In this document: positions 10,801-21,710 of the stretch, one piece after another
How positions within the stretch are numbered: the stretch's first letter is position 1
How the letters are laid out: every line of letters begins with the position of its first letter
NCBI GenBank assembly: GCA_030844895.1
Contig: CM061228.1
Coordinates: 50,829,081 to 50,893,080 of the forward strand
Direction: 5' to 3'
Source of the DNA: Ambrosia x helenae
Lineage: Eukaryota; Streptophyta; Magnoliopsida; Asterales; Asteraceae
DNA: 64,000 nucleotides
Notes under the pieces: model-generated
What the model saw: only the letters and a program-made list of their open reading frames with translations
Databases searched by the model: none
Told to the model about the DNA's origin: nothing
Translations under genes and position numbers: made by a program

Positions 10801-11952
10801 CCCCCTGTTGAAAGGAATCTCGTCCCGAGATTCTTTCGGCTTCAACAGTAATGTGTGTCGACCTATGTGCCCAAGTAACGTCTCCCCAAAATACGACAAG
10901 TGAAGGTCATGAATCAAACGTGACAGTAACAACCGGGAAACCACTTTCCCCAATGTGAGTATGAGACAAAAGACCCCCGATGAAAGCCTACTGGAGCCTA
11001 CTATGATCGGTATAACTAATCCACTGGTACCGTCCAAGTAGCATCCCCAAAGGACCCTCATCAACCCAAAGAATGAGAAACAGCGACCAAACCACAAAGA
11101 AAACACCCGAAACACGAACGCACAACAATGCGGATAAAAGTATGACCAAAGCGTAACAAGAGATAAGAGAGAATACGTACGGGTAACAGTGTCTGGGTCC
11201 ACCCGTTTCCCCCTAGTACCAATGACATCGTCACGAGCAGCTTGACCGCCACCTTCATTGTTTCCACCTCCGCCTACGGCCCTAGCTTCAGCTTGATTCA
11301 ACTCTGGGCAGTCCTTCTTATGATGTCCCGGTTGACCACAATGAAAACACCAACCACCCTGCTCTGACTTAGGGCAGGTACGCTTGACATGTCCCAACTT
11401 GCCACAATTAAAGCAACCCTGATTTCCCTGTCGAACGGGAGCAGCAATGATAGTCCGAGCCGGCCGAAGAGTCGTCCTACAATCCTTAGCTAGATGACCA
11501 TTCCGGTGGCAACGATTACAACGAAACGTATCACAATTCCCAACATGATGGTACCCACACTGGTTGCACTTGGGGTTCTTCCCCACATACCTACTCCGCT
11601 TCTGCCCTAAATCTGACCCTGAAGCTTCAAGCCTCCTCACCTGTTGAGGCTGAACTGATGCTGACCTCTCTCCAACATTATCCCATTTCCTTTTGTTGTT
11701 CTCACTCGCACCAAAGATATGGGGATCGCGTTCCATGAACACCTTGAAAGTACACACCTGCTGACCGAGAGGGGGCGGCGGTGGAGGGGGTTGTTGATTG
11801 TCGGCGTTCCCACCTAGGCCATGTTGAGCGAACTGGAAGGTAGCAAGAGCAATGGACACCTGTTGCTGGATCAAATTGTTCAGCTCTTCTCGGGTTATGC
11901 TGATGTTTTCCCGACCCTCGCCACCATTATGAACACCACGATCACCAGACAT
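10792..11952 (-). CDS. Gyp-B gag-like protein with four zinc knuckles, capsid core missing
   Basis: The likely start is the Met at 11952 (MSGDRG), which aligns with the starts of Gyp-C (MSGARG) and Gyp-D (MPGRAG). The open frame also extends upstream of that Met. After the N-terminal glutamine-rich helix and a proline run, the protein jumps from CTFKVFME to NKRKW. The central capsid-like domain of about 200 residues seen in Gyp-D is therefore absent. Four C-rich knuckles follow: CNQCGYHHVGNC, CNRCHRNGHLAKDC, CFNCGKLGHVKRTC and CFHCGQPGHHKKDC. The last is not seen in Gyp-C or Gyp-D. After DPDTVT the frame runs into noncoding-type sequence where protease should begin. It probably binds element RNA; whether it assembles particles is doubtful. 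Confidence 0.8.
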   Translation of the reverse strand: MSGDRGVHNGGEGRENISITREELNNLIQQQVSIALATFQFAQHGLGGNADNQQPPPPPPPLGQQVCTFKVFMERDPHIFGASENNKRKWDNVGERSASVQPQQVRRLEASGSDLGQKRSRYVGKNPKCNQCGYHHVGNCDTFRCNRCHRNGHLAKDCRTTLRPARTIIAAPVRQGNQGCFNCGKLGHVKRTCPKSEQGGWCFHCGQPGHHKKDCPELNQAEARAVGGGGNNEGGGQAARDDVIGTRGKRVDPDTVTRTYSLLSLVTLWSYFYPHCCAFVFRVFSLWFGRCFSFFGLMRVLWGCYLDGTSGLVIPIIVGSSRLSSGVFCLILTLGKVVSRLLLSRLIHDLHLSYFGETLLGHIGRHTLLLKPKESRDEIPFNRGMM

Positions 11953-12441
11953 CTTCTGCCGAAAACATGAGATGAGACACCCAGTACCGCAAACAAACCA
12001 AGCTACAAGTGACCAAACGAACTCAGAATGCGGTTCCAGCATGACCGTTAATCCGAACACAAAGTCCACCAAGATTTTCATGCATTTCGATTTGTGATTT
12101 CGTGTGCACCCGAAATAACAAATCGCTCTACATGGTCCCCAAGGCGTGCTTCGAGCCAGAACTTCAAGTCACCCGATAACCACATCCCAGAATGATATAA
12201 CTAACTCAAAAGATCGATAAATAAGTCCCCTCGGCTGTAACCCAGAGAAGAAAATAAAGTGAAGCTAGGAATAGCCAAGGATAAGGTAGGTAATGTGACA
12301 CTGTGTGGTAAGGAGACCGACACCCCGACAAGGTTAATATGTTTGCCCAAAAGACACGACTCAAATGTATGTGACCGTCTAGTGTGTGTGACTCGGCTAT
12401 AGTCTAGACTCTACATGCAGTCCTAGTTCACTATAACCATT

Positions 12442-12457
12442 GGCTCTGATACCAATC
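12442..12457 (-). other. Primer-binding site of Gyp-B
   Basis: Minus-strand TGGTATCAGAGCC (12442-12454) lies three bases from the 5' LTR end and matches the initiator-Met tRNA 3' end. Confidence 0.9.
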
Positions 12458-15102
12458 TGTCACACCCTCAAATTTCCACCTGCGGAGTTCTACCGCGAGG
12501 CGTGTGACACACCAGGATCCAAAGTCAACGGTCACAATAAACGACGTCTAAATGTAAAAACATACGTAAACAAAACCATGCATAAGTTTAAAAACCAACA
12601 TTCAAACAGTGCGGAAGCATTTTAAAGTTTACAAAAGTCATGCATAAATAAACATAAGTTCAAAAGTTCATAATCCCAAAACGTGCAGATGAGACCCTAG
12701 ACACGAGACGACTCCAGTGCGACCACGTGCGCCTATCCATATGCTGCTACCTTAGCGACCTGAGAAAACATGCTAAAAGAGTCAACATATAATGCTGGTG
12801 AGTTCACAGGTTTTAATTAAACGTTTAAGGTGATCCTTCCAAAACCGTTACCATCACAGTTACTACTATGCTAAAGAGAACACCAACCTAGGTGCAGAAT
12901 GAGAACGCCAACCTAGGCGCAGAATGAGATACTCATACGGGTGAAACCATTACTGACTAAGCCGAGTGTTACCCTGTTTTGTTAGAGACAATATGCACCC
13001 GCCCGGCCTCCAGCCGTCGAGTGGGGTTTGTCAGTCCCCAATAGCGCTATCCATATTTCCCCGCCATATACCCATGTTAGTGGTTTCTAGGGATTTTCAA
13101 TGCTCCGTATAGTAAGATAAGCAAGCCATAGTATAACGTGATAACAAGTCATAAGTCATAAAAGAGTTTGTAAGCATGTTTCTCACCCCGAAAGTAAAAA
13201 CTGTAAAATGTGGGGCCGTGAACTCACCTTAGATAACGTTCTTCGAATATGTATAAAGATGTTTAGCCCGTGACAATCCCTCTACCGAAGATCTATCAAA
13301 ATGTTCACATAAGTATCCCGACTAATAACCATATGGTTATCTAGTCCCCGATTGTCCAGATCATAACCAAGTATGTTTTAAAACGTGTTTAAATGTTCAA
13401 CCGACACACTAGACCGACCCGCCATCCCGTTGGTGACCCATTACCCTAACTAATCAAGTACACATAGATTACACACAAGGTTCAAGCATAAAACACTTAG
13501 TTTGTATCAAAAATCTCATTTTTGTCAACGTAGGGTCGAATGTGGTTCCGGGTGGTCGAAGGTGGCTTGTAAATGGTCGAAGGTGTTGCTGTTTGGTCGA
13601 AGGTGTTCTTGTAATTCCACCTTCGCCCCTTTCCTTTCCACCTTCGCCCCTTTGTAGCACATTCGCCCCTTTGTCCTCTACCTTCGCCCCCAGAAATCCA
13701 CCTTCGCCCCCTCTGGAATCCACCTTCGCCCCTGATGTTAGATTTTTCCAAAAACGCGTCGAAAAACATTCGAAAACATCACGAAACATCACGAGTTACA
13801 GCAGTCAAGTATCATTAGTGTATTCCTACGAAACCCTACCAATTTTACCCAAAATCTATCCGTTTTACAAGTTTCCTAAAATGGTAAATTATGGAGATGT
13901 CACATCACCATGCATGAAGATATTACCCAATTAGGAAACTTTCTGAATTCGATCAATAATCAGTTTATCATGCTCGGATCATTATGAACAAGAAACCCCT
14001 ATCATAACCTTATCATAATCATCCCAAAAACAACCCTAAATCTAACTAAAAACTCCTTTAATCATCAAAACACCATCAACAATCAAAGGTAACACGTTTC
14101 AATCATAACCCATCATTAATAACAGCCCTAGGTTGTTGTTATCTCATCTATATAACAAATAATCATCAAACAATGCTTAATACCACATAGACACATGTTA
14201 AATTGTATGAAAACTCATTGTTTATGAATAGGTTTTATTTAGAAAGATATTAGGAAGGTTTTTACCCATAAAACATGTTGATATCAGATCTGGACCCTTG
14301 GGGTTTAGATTAAAACAAGTCAAAATTGTTTAAAAAGGATTTGTAATGAAGAACACACCTTAGATTTTCACTTGTAATGATTTAGAGAGTTAGGTTATGA
14401 AAAACAAGCTCAAAAACTCCTTCCCCAATGATAATAGCTGATAGAGAGTGTTTGGAGGCGTTTAGGGTTTGTGAAATGGTGAAAAATGGCTAAGGATGGT
14501 ATTTATACTGTCTGCACGTTCGCCCAGTTTAAGTGGTCGAATGTGGAATTTTTCCACGTTCGCCCCTTTTTAGTGGTCGAATGTGGAACTTTTCCACATT
14601 CGCCCACTTTGTTTCCACGTTCGCCCATTTTTCAAACCCCATTTCCACATTCGCCCAAAAGTTCCACATTCAGGTCATCAGCACATTTTTAACACATGTT
14701 AACAGCACTTTTAACACATGTTAACCTTTTTCCAGTTTGTTGTGTTTAACGCATTCTAACACATCTTAACACATAAGCATGCATCCATAGTCTATACTTA
14801 GCATGTTTAGGCACGTATAATCATTCGTACATCATTTAAGCAAGTATAAGCATACAATCCACCACACGACCCATAATCTACACATATACTAAATTAATTC
14901 ATGTAATGTCACCAACAACGGGACCCGGTACTAATATATTCTCAAAACGACTCCCAATGATCCTCCAGATCATTGGACCCTTGACAATCCTAATCTGACC
15001 CGACTCAACTAACCCAGTTAAGTTTGTTTATAAACGTTTCTCGCTAAGGTAGACTTACTAGATTTTTAAAAAGTTAGTTACCGAAAGTTGCCGGGTGTCA
15101 CA
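12458..15102 (-). repeat. 5' LTR of Gyp-B (2,645 bp)
   Basis: Nearly identical to 8058-10704 at an offset of 4,400. It holds the promoter-type array at about 14514-14674, the downstream cluster at 13533-13733 and short AACACATGTTAAC repeats near 14693-14725. ATTAT follows at 15103-15107. Confidence 0.95.
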
Positions 15103-15454
15103 ATTATAACCCGACGCGTGTATTCAAATCACACGTTAAAGTCACATTAATTCTTTTGGTTACAGTTTCCTTCGTTTAAACGACCTGATCTTCTGAAATT
15201 CAATAAATGACATTATTTATAGTAAATAATTATTATGGAAGTTCAATTGACAAATTTTTACCGATGTCTATTCGTTTAAAGTTAAACACGTGCAAATCTT
15301 TCTTCAATAGCTTCAAGGTGTCCACGAACTACGAGAAGGACATCACCGGACTCGTAACGGCTTAATTAATTTAAAATTAACCAAAAAAAGTTAATTTCAT
15401 CAGGAACATGAGTAGGATCAAATTAAACATTTACTTGAATTGTCGGTTGTCACA
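15103..15454 (-). repeat. Terminal fragment of an older LTR, minus strand
   Basis: This continues the sequence broken at 8057 and ends in GTTGTCACA at 15454. On the minus strand it therefore begins TGTGACAACCGAC, a common LTR start. The candidate TSD CTATG (15455-15459) could not be matched because the other end is not recognisable. Confidence 0.5.
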
Positions 15455-15864
15455 CTATGATATTTGGTCCGACTGTTTCTGTTATGGTTGTTGTTTTACA
15501 TATAAGTTCCGATGATGTTCTGTTTGTTTCTAAATTAGTTTTTTTGTAATTGTTCAAAAAATTGTGGTATGCGTTATATTGGTAGTTAAATTCGTTTACC
15601 TTAACTTACAATTTTCGATGGCCTTTACTAACTTGATCAAGTTTCAAATGCACTATAAGCAGTAGAGTTGAATACTTGATTGTTTACATTATTTATATCA
15701 TTTACATTGTTGGACTTGTGTATTACTTGTGGGATCTACTAATCACGCAACCATATATCAGTTGACTATTCAAACCGAATGAAATAACCAGTAACCACCA
15801 TTAACTAATTATGTATTTTTTTGTCTCGAGTGTGTAAAGTCGTATTTGCTTAGAAATTATCAGC
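15455..15864. other. Noncoding AT-rich stretch 5' of the B3 remnant
   Basis: No open frame and no clear repeat. It may contain the upstream region of the B3 gene, but I see no definite promoter element. Confidence 0.4.
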
Positions 15865-16738
15865 ATGTCTTATCGTAATGGGAACCAGTTCTTCAAAGTT
15901 GTAAACGAACCTTCTTCATGTGAATTGGTAAGCCATGTAGCTTACTTTGTTCCATTCTATTATTACTTTATTAGAGCTCAAAACTAAATTTGTTGTATAT
16001 ATTGTTTATTTATATTTCAGCCTATACCTATGTCTTATAAACAAATTCTTTTGGGCTAATAACTTAAATAACTCAAATGTTATCATTAAGGCTTCCAAAG
16101 GTCATATGTGGTATGTTCATGTTAAATTATTTGATGATGTCGCATGTTTAAATGATGGATGGTCTCGTGTTGTACGTGATTTATGCTTCGGCATATTCTT
16201 TGCTATTTTTTAGTATCTCGGTCATTGTACATTTATGATCAAGTACTACAATCATTGTCCGTCTAAACAATTATCAAGTTCATTCTGCAAGATGATTGAT
16301 CATGAATTAACAACTCCTCGGGTATATTTTTTTTTATTTTGTTACAAATACAAATAACAAACTATTACCATTCGATTGTTAATCTTTATATGAAAAACTA
16401 AATTATAATATACTATGATTTCCTCATTTTCCAGGTGTTGCCTATATATTTTGTTAATAAACGTTATGCGAAAGGTCTACTATTTACTCCTATTAATCTA
16501 TTTGTGTCAGATGACCATCAATGGAATGTGACCCTCTAACAAATTGGTTTAAACTACTGTTTTACTAATGGTTGGGTGAAATTTCTTGAAGATCTTTTTC
16601 TTGAAGTTGGCAATTTTATTTATTTTGAAATGCATGATATCACACGTTTTAATATAATCACGTTTAATAAGAGTGGGCATCAAATGGTTTTATACAAATT
16701 ACTTACTGATCAAAACTTCATTGCACATAACATACCGG

Positions 16739-16977
16739 TGTTAGGATCGGAGAAGACACACGCACACGAACACAAGTATTTACGTGGTTCGGTCTAAACT
16801 GACCTACGTCCACGGGGCAACTGGGGTATTGTTTTATTGAGTGATACATAGATTACAAGTACAAGAGATATATTTATAGGCACTAATTAGGTTAAAACCC
16901 TATGCTAAACTTGATCACCAAGTTAATCATACTGGGCCGGGCCTATATGTGGACTGACGAAGACAACATCTCCAACA
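16739..16977 (-). repeat. 3' LTR of Cop-2
   Basis: 239 bp, next to a minus-strand polypurine tract (AAGTGGGAGAT, 16978-16990). Contains TATATTTATAGG near 16868. Confidence 0.9.
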
Positions 16978-17007
16978 ATCTCCCACTTGGTGTCTTCGGA
17001 CCACGAA

Positions 17008-17841
17008 CTACACCATCTCTTCTGTACTTCTGTAAATAAGATCTCCCCTGATCTTCAATGCACCTCCAGTTACCCCGATCTCCTCAACACTATTCCTGGA
17101 GACCAGCTGAAGCTCCCCGAGCTCCAACTCATCAGTCATGGTTATGTCTACCACTGACCCATTCTCTGTCTCTACCGGCTCCCACTGACACGAACTACCA
17201 GATACTGAAACATCCTGAGAATAAACACTCTCCATATTCAGCAAGTAATCTACTGGAGAGATTTTATCAGCTGGAATACTAGTTCTCCTGACCCAACGTT
17301 GTCTAGGAATTCCGACTGAAGCATAACCCGTGCTCCCACTATCACGAAAACCTCTGACTGGTCTACCTGAACCTTTCCACGTTCGTTCATCCCGAATCTG
17401 ACCTGTGACTCTAGGTTTCTCACTTGCAAAGACAACCTTCTTCTGCCCACGAGATTCTGTGAACCCGACTTTGTTTCTCCTCTGAACTGGGACGGTCATT
17501 CCCTCAGACGGTAAACTGACCATATAAACCGAACCTCGTTCTCTTCCTCGAGCTGTAACAAGATTTCCCTTAACAACTTTCCACTGTTCATTCCCGAACT
17601 TAACCTCATGCCCCTGATCATCCAACTGCCCGATAGAAATTAATCTCTTCTTCAAACTTGGAATGACCCTGACATCTTTCAAAGTCCATGAACTGGATGA
17701 AGGCTTCAAATCTAAGTCGCCCATGCCCGTAACATCAAGAACCTCATCGTTCGCTAGTCTTACCTTACCAAAGTCACCTTTCTTCAAATTCTGCAATGCT
17801 TCACTGCTGTGGGTAGCGTGAAATGAAGCATCAGAATCCAT
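17008..17841 (-). CDS. Cop-2 protease / GAG-pre-integrase fragment (277 aa)
   Basis: It opens with MDSDASFHATHS. This matches the copia aspartic protease active site DSGAS with Gly changed to Asp (a G-to-A change), which should abolish activity. The pre-integrase region follows (VRVIPSLKKRLISIGQLDDQ, then GNLVTARGRERGSVYMV). The sequence then passes to a polar tail of about 160 residues with no integrase or reverse transcriptase motif. The usual family protein is over 1,200 residues, so this is a large internal deletion. The Met start is simply the residue before the active site; gag normally precedes it in frame but is not recognisable here. Confidence 0.7.
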   Translation of the reverse strand: MDSDASFHATHSSEALQNLKKGDFGKVRLANDEVLDVTGMGDLDLKPSSSSWTLKDVRVIPSLKKRLISIGQLDDQGHEVKFGNEQWKVVKGNLVTARGRERGSVYMVSLPSEGMTVPVQRRNKVGFTESRGQKKVVFASEKPRVTGQIRDERTWKGSGRPVRGFRDSGSTGYASVGIPRQRWVRRTSIPADKISPVDYLLNMESVYSQDVSVSGSSCQWEPVETENGSVVDITMTDELELGELQLVSRNSVEEIGVTGGALKIRGDLIYRSTEEMV

Positions 17842-19173
17842 GACCCAAGAGTCTCACTGCCTTCCACTGAGTCCCAATGCATCAAACCAGACACATTCCC
17901 AGAAGCAGAATTTCATATACATGACATCGACTCTAACAAATGTCCACATCACTATGCAGCCCCAACAAGTCAACTATGCCAAGCTCCCACTGTCCGTGTT
18001 ATCCCAACTAGCTAACAAGCAAACGGTTATAACAACAGTAGAGCTTTCATGAAATCAAGCGGTACCAAGGGTTCTATGACCGTACACACGATCAGTTAAC
18101 GCAAACCCTAACCGAAAGATCATCCAACTGGCAATAGTCCACATGACTTGCCACTTTTTTTTTTCTTCACTTATGTCGCCACCGGCACACCTACTGGTTC
18201 TGTTTTCTCCAGGTTTTACTGGTAAAAGAAAAAATAAAGCTATCGACTCGCCTATACCGTTTTCTGTTACCCTGCAAAACGAACCAAATCCAGAGCCACC
18301 TGCTCGATTTCCTTCTGTTCGTTTTATCTGCAACCTGGTTGAACTTTACACCCCGGTTTACCAACTAAAATTCGTACCATTAAACTTATCGATTTTCACC
18401 ATCCGTCTTCTGCCATGATAACACAATAACACGACTAACGAAACTGAATCGAACAAACAAACCAATTGAGAACAATAGTACCTGATTAATAATCACTGAT
18501 CTATGATCTTGTTCTCTGGCTTTCACAAACGGCTCTCCGAAACACGTTGGTTTAACTGGTAAAATAAAACTAATCTTCAAACCCTAACGTGCTAATCTGC
18601 TCGTTATAACTTTTATCCTAGAAATTTATATATTTGGCCAAACAAGCCAAATAAATAAACAAATCTCCAACAAACAAAAGTCTTGACCAAGTTTTATAAA
18701 ACCCGTTTGTCTTTTTCTTCTCCACCAAACACTGAACTTGTCCCACCAATAAAGCTTTTGTCCTACTCTCTCACACTTCTCCACCAACAAACAAGACCTC
18801 AAAATTCTGTTCTTTTTTCTGATCAAACATCCGCTACTTTCTAGTTTATGTCTTGTATTTCTTCTTAACCAACAAGCAAGCAAGAACAGCAAACTTCTGA
18901 CCTCATGCAAACACATCAACGAACCGATACCTACTTTTGGTCTGGTTCGGTTTCGTGAACAGCAACAGGTTCACGAGGCGGCGCCGGATCCCTAACTGGG
19001 TGTTGACTGGCGGCAACAGGGAGGAAGTGGAGGGATGACTGCGGCGGCGCAGTGGTGGTAAGTGGAGGTGGGGTGACGGCTGTGTGTTATAAATCAGGTA
19101 CGTGTTCTTCTCTAACGCCTGCCCTCCGCCGACCCGGCACACCTGCCGGCGGAGGCGATCTTCTCGAGCCCTA
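17842..19173 (-). other. Cop-2 leader region without recognisable gag
   Basis: On the minus strand, from the primer-binding site to the protease fragment, I see only short unrelated frames and no CCHC knuckle or copia gag motif. The first 250 bp are GC-rich, unlike the rest. This may be captured or heavily decayed sequence. Confidence 0.4.
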
Positions 19174-19186
19174 GGCTCTGATACCA
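19174..19186 (-). other. Primer-binding site of Cop-2
   Basis: Minus-strand TGGTATCAGAGCC lies two bases from the 5' LTR (19189). Initiator-Met tRNA type. Confidence 0.9.
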
Positions 19187-19188
19187 GT

Positions 19189-19428
19189 TGTTAGGATCGG
19201 AGAAGACACACGCACACGAACACAAGTATTTACGTGGTTCGGTCTAAACTGACCTACGTCCACGGGGGCAACTGGGGTATTGTTTTATTGAGTGATACAT
19301 AGATTACAAGTACAAGAGATATATTTATAGGCACTAATTAGGTTAAAACCCTATGCTAAACTTGATCACCAAGTTAATCATACTGGGCCGGGCCTATATG
19401 TGGGCTGACGAAGACAACATCTCCAACA
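19189..19428 (-). repeat. 5' LTR of Cop-2
   Basis: 240 bp, nearly identical to 16739-16977 and followed by the ACCGG duplication. Confidence 0.95.
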
Positions 19429-19590
19429 ACCGGCTGCTGAAAGTTTAGAACTTAACAACGAACCAGCATTTCCTGGATTTTGATTGATTGTCACCAATCA
19501 GTTGGTACACTTTATGTATTTCTTTTTACCAATTTACTGTCATTGGTTAACATTCATATGTTCATGTATTTTGTTTTGTTATATTATATA

Positions 19591-20780
19591 CTAGATTATT
19601 GCCCGTGTGGACACACCGTTCAACAAATACTAATACTTTAAATTTTAAACTTTATTGAATAAAAATAAATCTAAACATGTATTAACAAAAAGTTAAATAA
19701 ATATTCATATAAGAAATATAAAACATGAACGTAATCAATAGTTAAAATAAAATTTATAAGTCAGAAAAAACAACAATATATAATTCAAATACCATTTAAA
19801 ATCTTAGATAATGGTTTTCGTTCCAGGTTACCTAAAAAAGAAACAAATTCAATATAAGTTGAATTATCAAATTATAAAATGGGGTTAAAGTTTAAATTAC
19901 TTTTTTTTTACATCGATTAATTAAAGTTGTAACAACTTACCAATTAAAGTGTCACTTTTTGATGGATGCTTAGATCACATAGACGTATCTTGTTTATATT
20001 TAAGACAAAAAAAAGTAAATAATCTTACTGGAAAATCAAAAAGGTATGACCGATAAATATATTTAAAAAATTTAATTCAAGGCAATATTCTAATCCGAGT
20101 CAAAGTCAACTGCCACAAACAGCCTGTCAAAAAAATTAAAATGACATTTTTGAGTTATTAAACAAAATGCAACTGAGTTCATTTTACTATATATGACGTA
20201 ACAAAGAATGTTTAGTGTAGGAAGAAATGAGTGTAATATCGGCTTTATATATGCAAGTTTTATGCTAATATGTTATGCAGTATTTTGAAGTTGCACAAAG
20301 ATAATAAGCTATTAGTTATATATTTTTATAAAACTTAGAAATGCAAGTACCATAAAAAGTAACTGTCTTCGATTGAAAGTTTCTATGTTTTATTGTATTT
20401 TAAAAGCATTTTTGTTTTTTTAAACAAATACCAAATATATATGTGCATACATTTACAACATATACAGTTATACATATGAAGGAGTATTTCGCTTGAGTAC
20501 AACCACAATAAACTTAATAAACAACCATGAAATATATCATAAAAATGGTTATGAAAATGTTTTACTTAAGTGAAAATGAAAAAGAAGATGGATAACAACT
20601 TTCAAAAGAAAATGTTTAAATAACTATGCTTGAAATGTCTTTATATTCATCGAGAATTGTGATCTCTATGAATGAATCAAATGATAAATGACCGAAATAT
20701 ATATATATGTGTGTGTGTAATGATTCGAATTATGATTAGGAAAAAAAATTAATTTGTCAATTACAATTGTAACTAATTTG
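19591..20780 (-). mobile_element. Possible Helitron 3' end and AT-rich body
   Basis: On the minus strand the sequence ends in CGGGCAATAATCTAG followed by T. It has a short GTGTG/CACAC hairpin about 10 bp before the CTAG, the usual form of a Helitron 3' end. The body would extend rightwards. I could not find the TC 5' end, and there is no Rep/helicase frame. The 1.2 kb shown is AT-rich and otherwise featureless. Confidence 0.35.
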
Positions 20781-21584
20781 ATAAATTTAAAACTAAAAAT
20801 GTTAATTGTTAAATTTTAAATATATTAGGATATCTATATTTTAAAGATAATAAGCAGGTTTAACTGTTATCATTATTAACTTAAATTCAAAAGTTTAAAT
20901 TTTTTTTTCAAATATTTAGATCATTTAGCATTTGAACTAAATGATTTAGTTAAGTCTAATTGTTACTATTAATATCTAAAATTAAATATTTAGAACTTTT
21001 ATATTGTTAAAAAAAATTTAAAATTAAAATTATAAATATTAACTTATGAATTTATATACTTAAATAGAACATCTAATATTCGAGTATTTATAAAGTTTTA
21101 CCAAAATCTATCATTTAAAATTCTAGTATTCAAAATTTAAATTTGAACTTGTAACTAATTTGAGAAATTTATAACTAAAATTATTATTTTAAAATTTTAA
21201 AAATATTAGGAAATCTCTAAGAAATGTAATAAGTGGGCGTAATTGTTACATTATTAACTTAATTAATAAATTTGATATTTTTAAAATATTCAAGTCATTT
21301 AATATTTGAATTAAATATCTTAAATGTATAATTAAGTATAAACGTTACCATGATTATCTTAAATTCCAAATTTTGATTATTTTAATATTAACCAAAATTT
21401 AAAAATCAAAATGATAAGTATTAAAATTTGATATTAGATACTTATATAGAAAATTTAGTATTCTAGATATTTTTAAATTTTAATCGAAATCTATAATTTC
21501 AAGTTATAGTATTTAAAATTTTAATTTTAACTTGTAAATAATTTGAGAAATTTTTAACCAAAGTTATTAACTGCTATAATTTAA

Positions 21585-21710
21585 GCCCCCTACCATTGTG
21601 GTTGAGTGGTAGAGACAAATGTCTCTTGGGGAAAGGTCATAGGTGGGAGTCTAAAGGGTTTTTAAAAAGGTGTAAAAAGGGTGTGAGAAATTAACCATTC
21701 AAAAAAATGT
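21585..21710 (+). mobile_element. SINE-like element, copy 1 (126 bp), 10-bp TSD
   Basis: Flanked by TATAATTTAA at 21575-21584 and 21711-21720. Contains a pol III A-box-like TGGTTGAGTGGTAGAG and, about 25 bp on, AGGTCATAGGTGGGAGTC, a degenerate B box. It ends in A-rich CAAAAAAATGT. Size, promoter layout and direct repeats all fit a tRNA-derived plant SINE. Confidence 0.7.

Larger units (their letters stand above)
8058..15102 (-). mobile_element. Gyp-B: complete gag-only Ty3/gypsy element (7,045 bp), minus strand, TSD ATTAT
   Basis: Two near-identical LTRs (8058-10704 and 12458-15102) flank only 1,753 bp of internal DNA. ATTAT occurs at 8053-8057 and 15103-15107. The primer-binding site lies beside the right LTR, so the element reads on the minus strand. 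No protease, reverse transcriptase or integrase is present. It is non-autonomous and, with LTRs this alike, inserted very recently. It presumably relied on enzymes from a relative such as Gyp-C. Confidence 0.95.
16739..19428 (-). mobile_element. Cop-2: short Ty1/copia derivative (2,690 bp), minus strand, TSD ACCGG
   Basis: LTRs at 16739-16977 (239 bp) and 19189-19428 (240 bp) begin TGTTAGGATCGG and end CATCTCCAACA. I saw two differences between them: one extra G and one A/G change. ACCGG flanks both ends (16734-16738, 19429-19433). The primer-binding site is at the right. The internal region holds only a protease/pre-integrase fragment, with no integrase or reverse transcriptase, so it is non-autonomous. 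It sits in exon 3 of the B3 remnant. Confidence 0.93.
15865..19483 (+). pseudogene. Two-B3-domain (REM-like) transcription factor remnant, split by Cop-2
   Basis: Exon 1 (15865-15927) starts MSYRNGNQFFKVV and ends at a GTAAGC donor. Exon 2 begins after TATATTTCAG at 16021 with PIPMSYKQ and continues after a frameshift near 16050. Its B3 features include GHMWYVHVKL and DGWSRVVRDLCF. Exon 3 begins after TTTCCAG at 16435 with LPIYFVNKRYAKG and runs through a second B3 unit (NGWVKFLEDLFLEVGNFIYFEM). Stops or frameshifts at 16057, about 16195 and 16537-16539 kill the frame. Cop-2 (16739-19428) lies in exon 3. Past its TSD the same frame continues for 16 codons to TGA at 19481. B3 proteins of this class are nuclear DNA-binding factors; this copy cannot make one. 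Confidence 0.75.
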
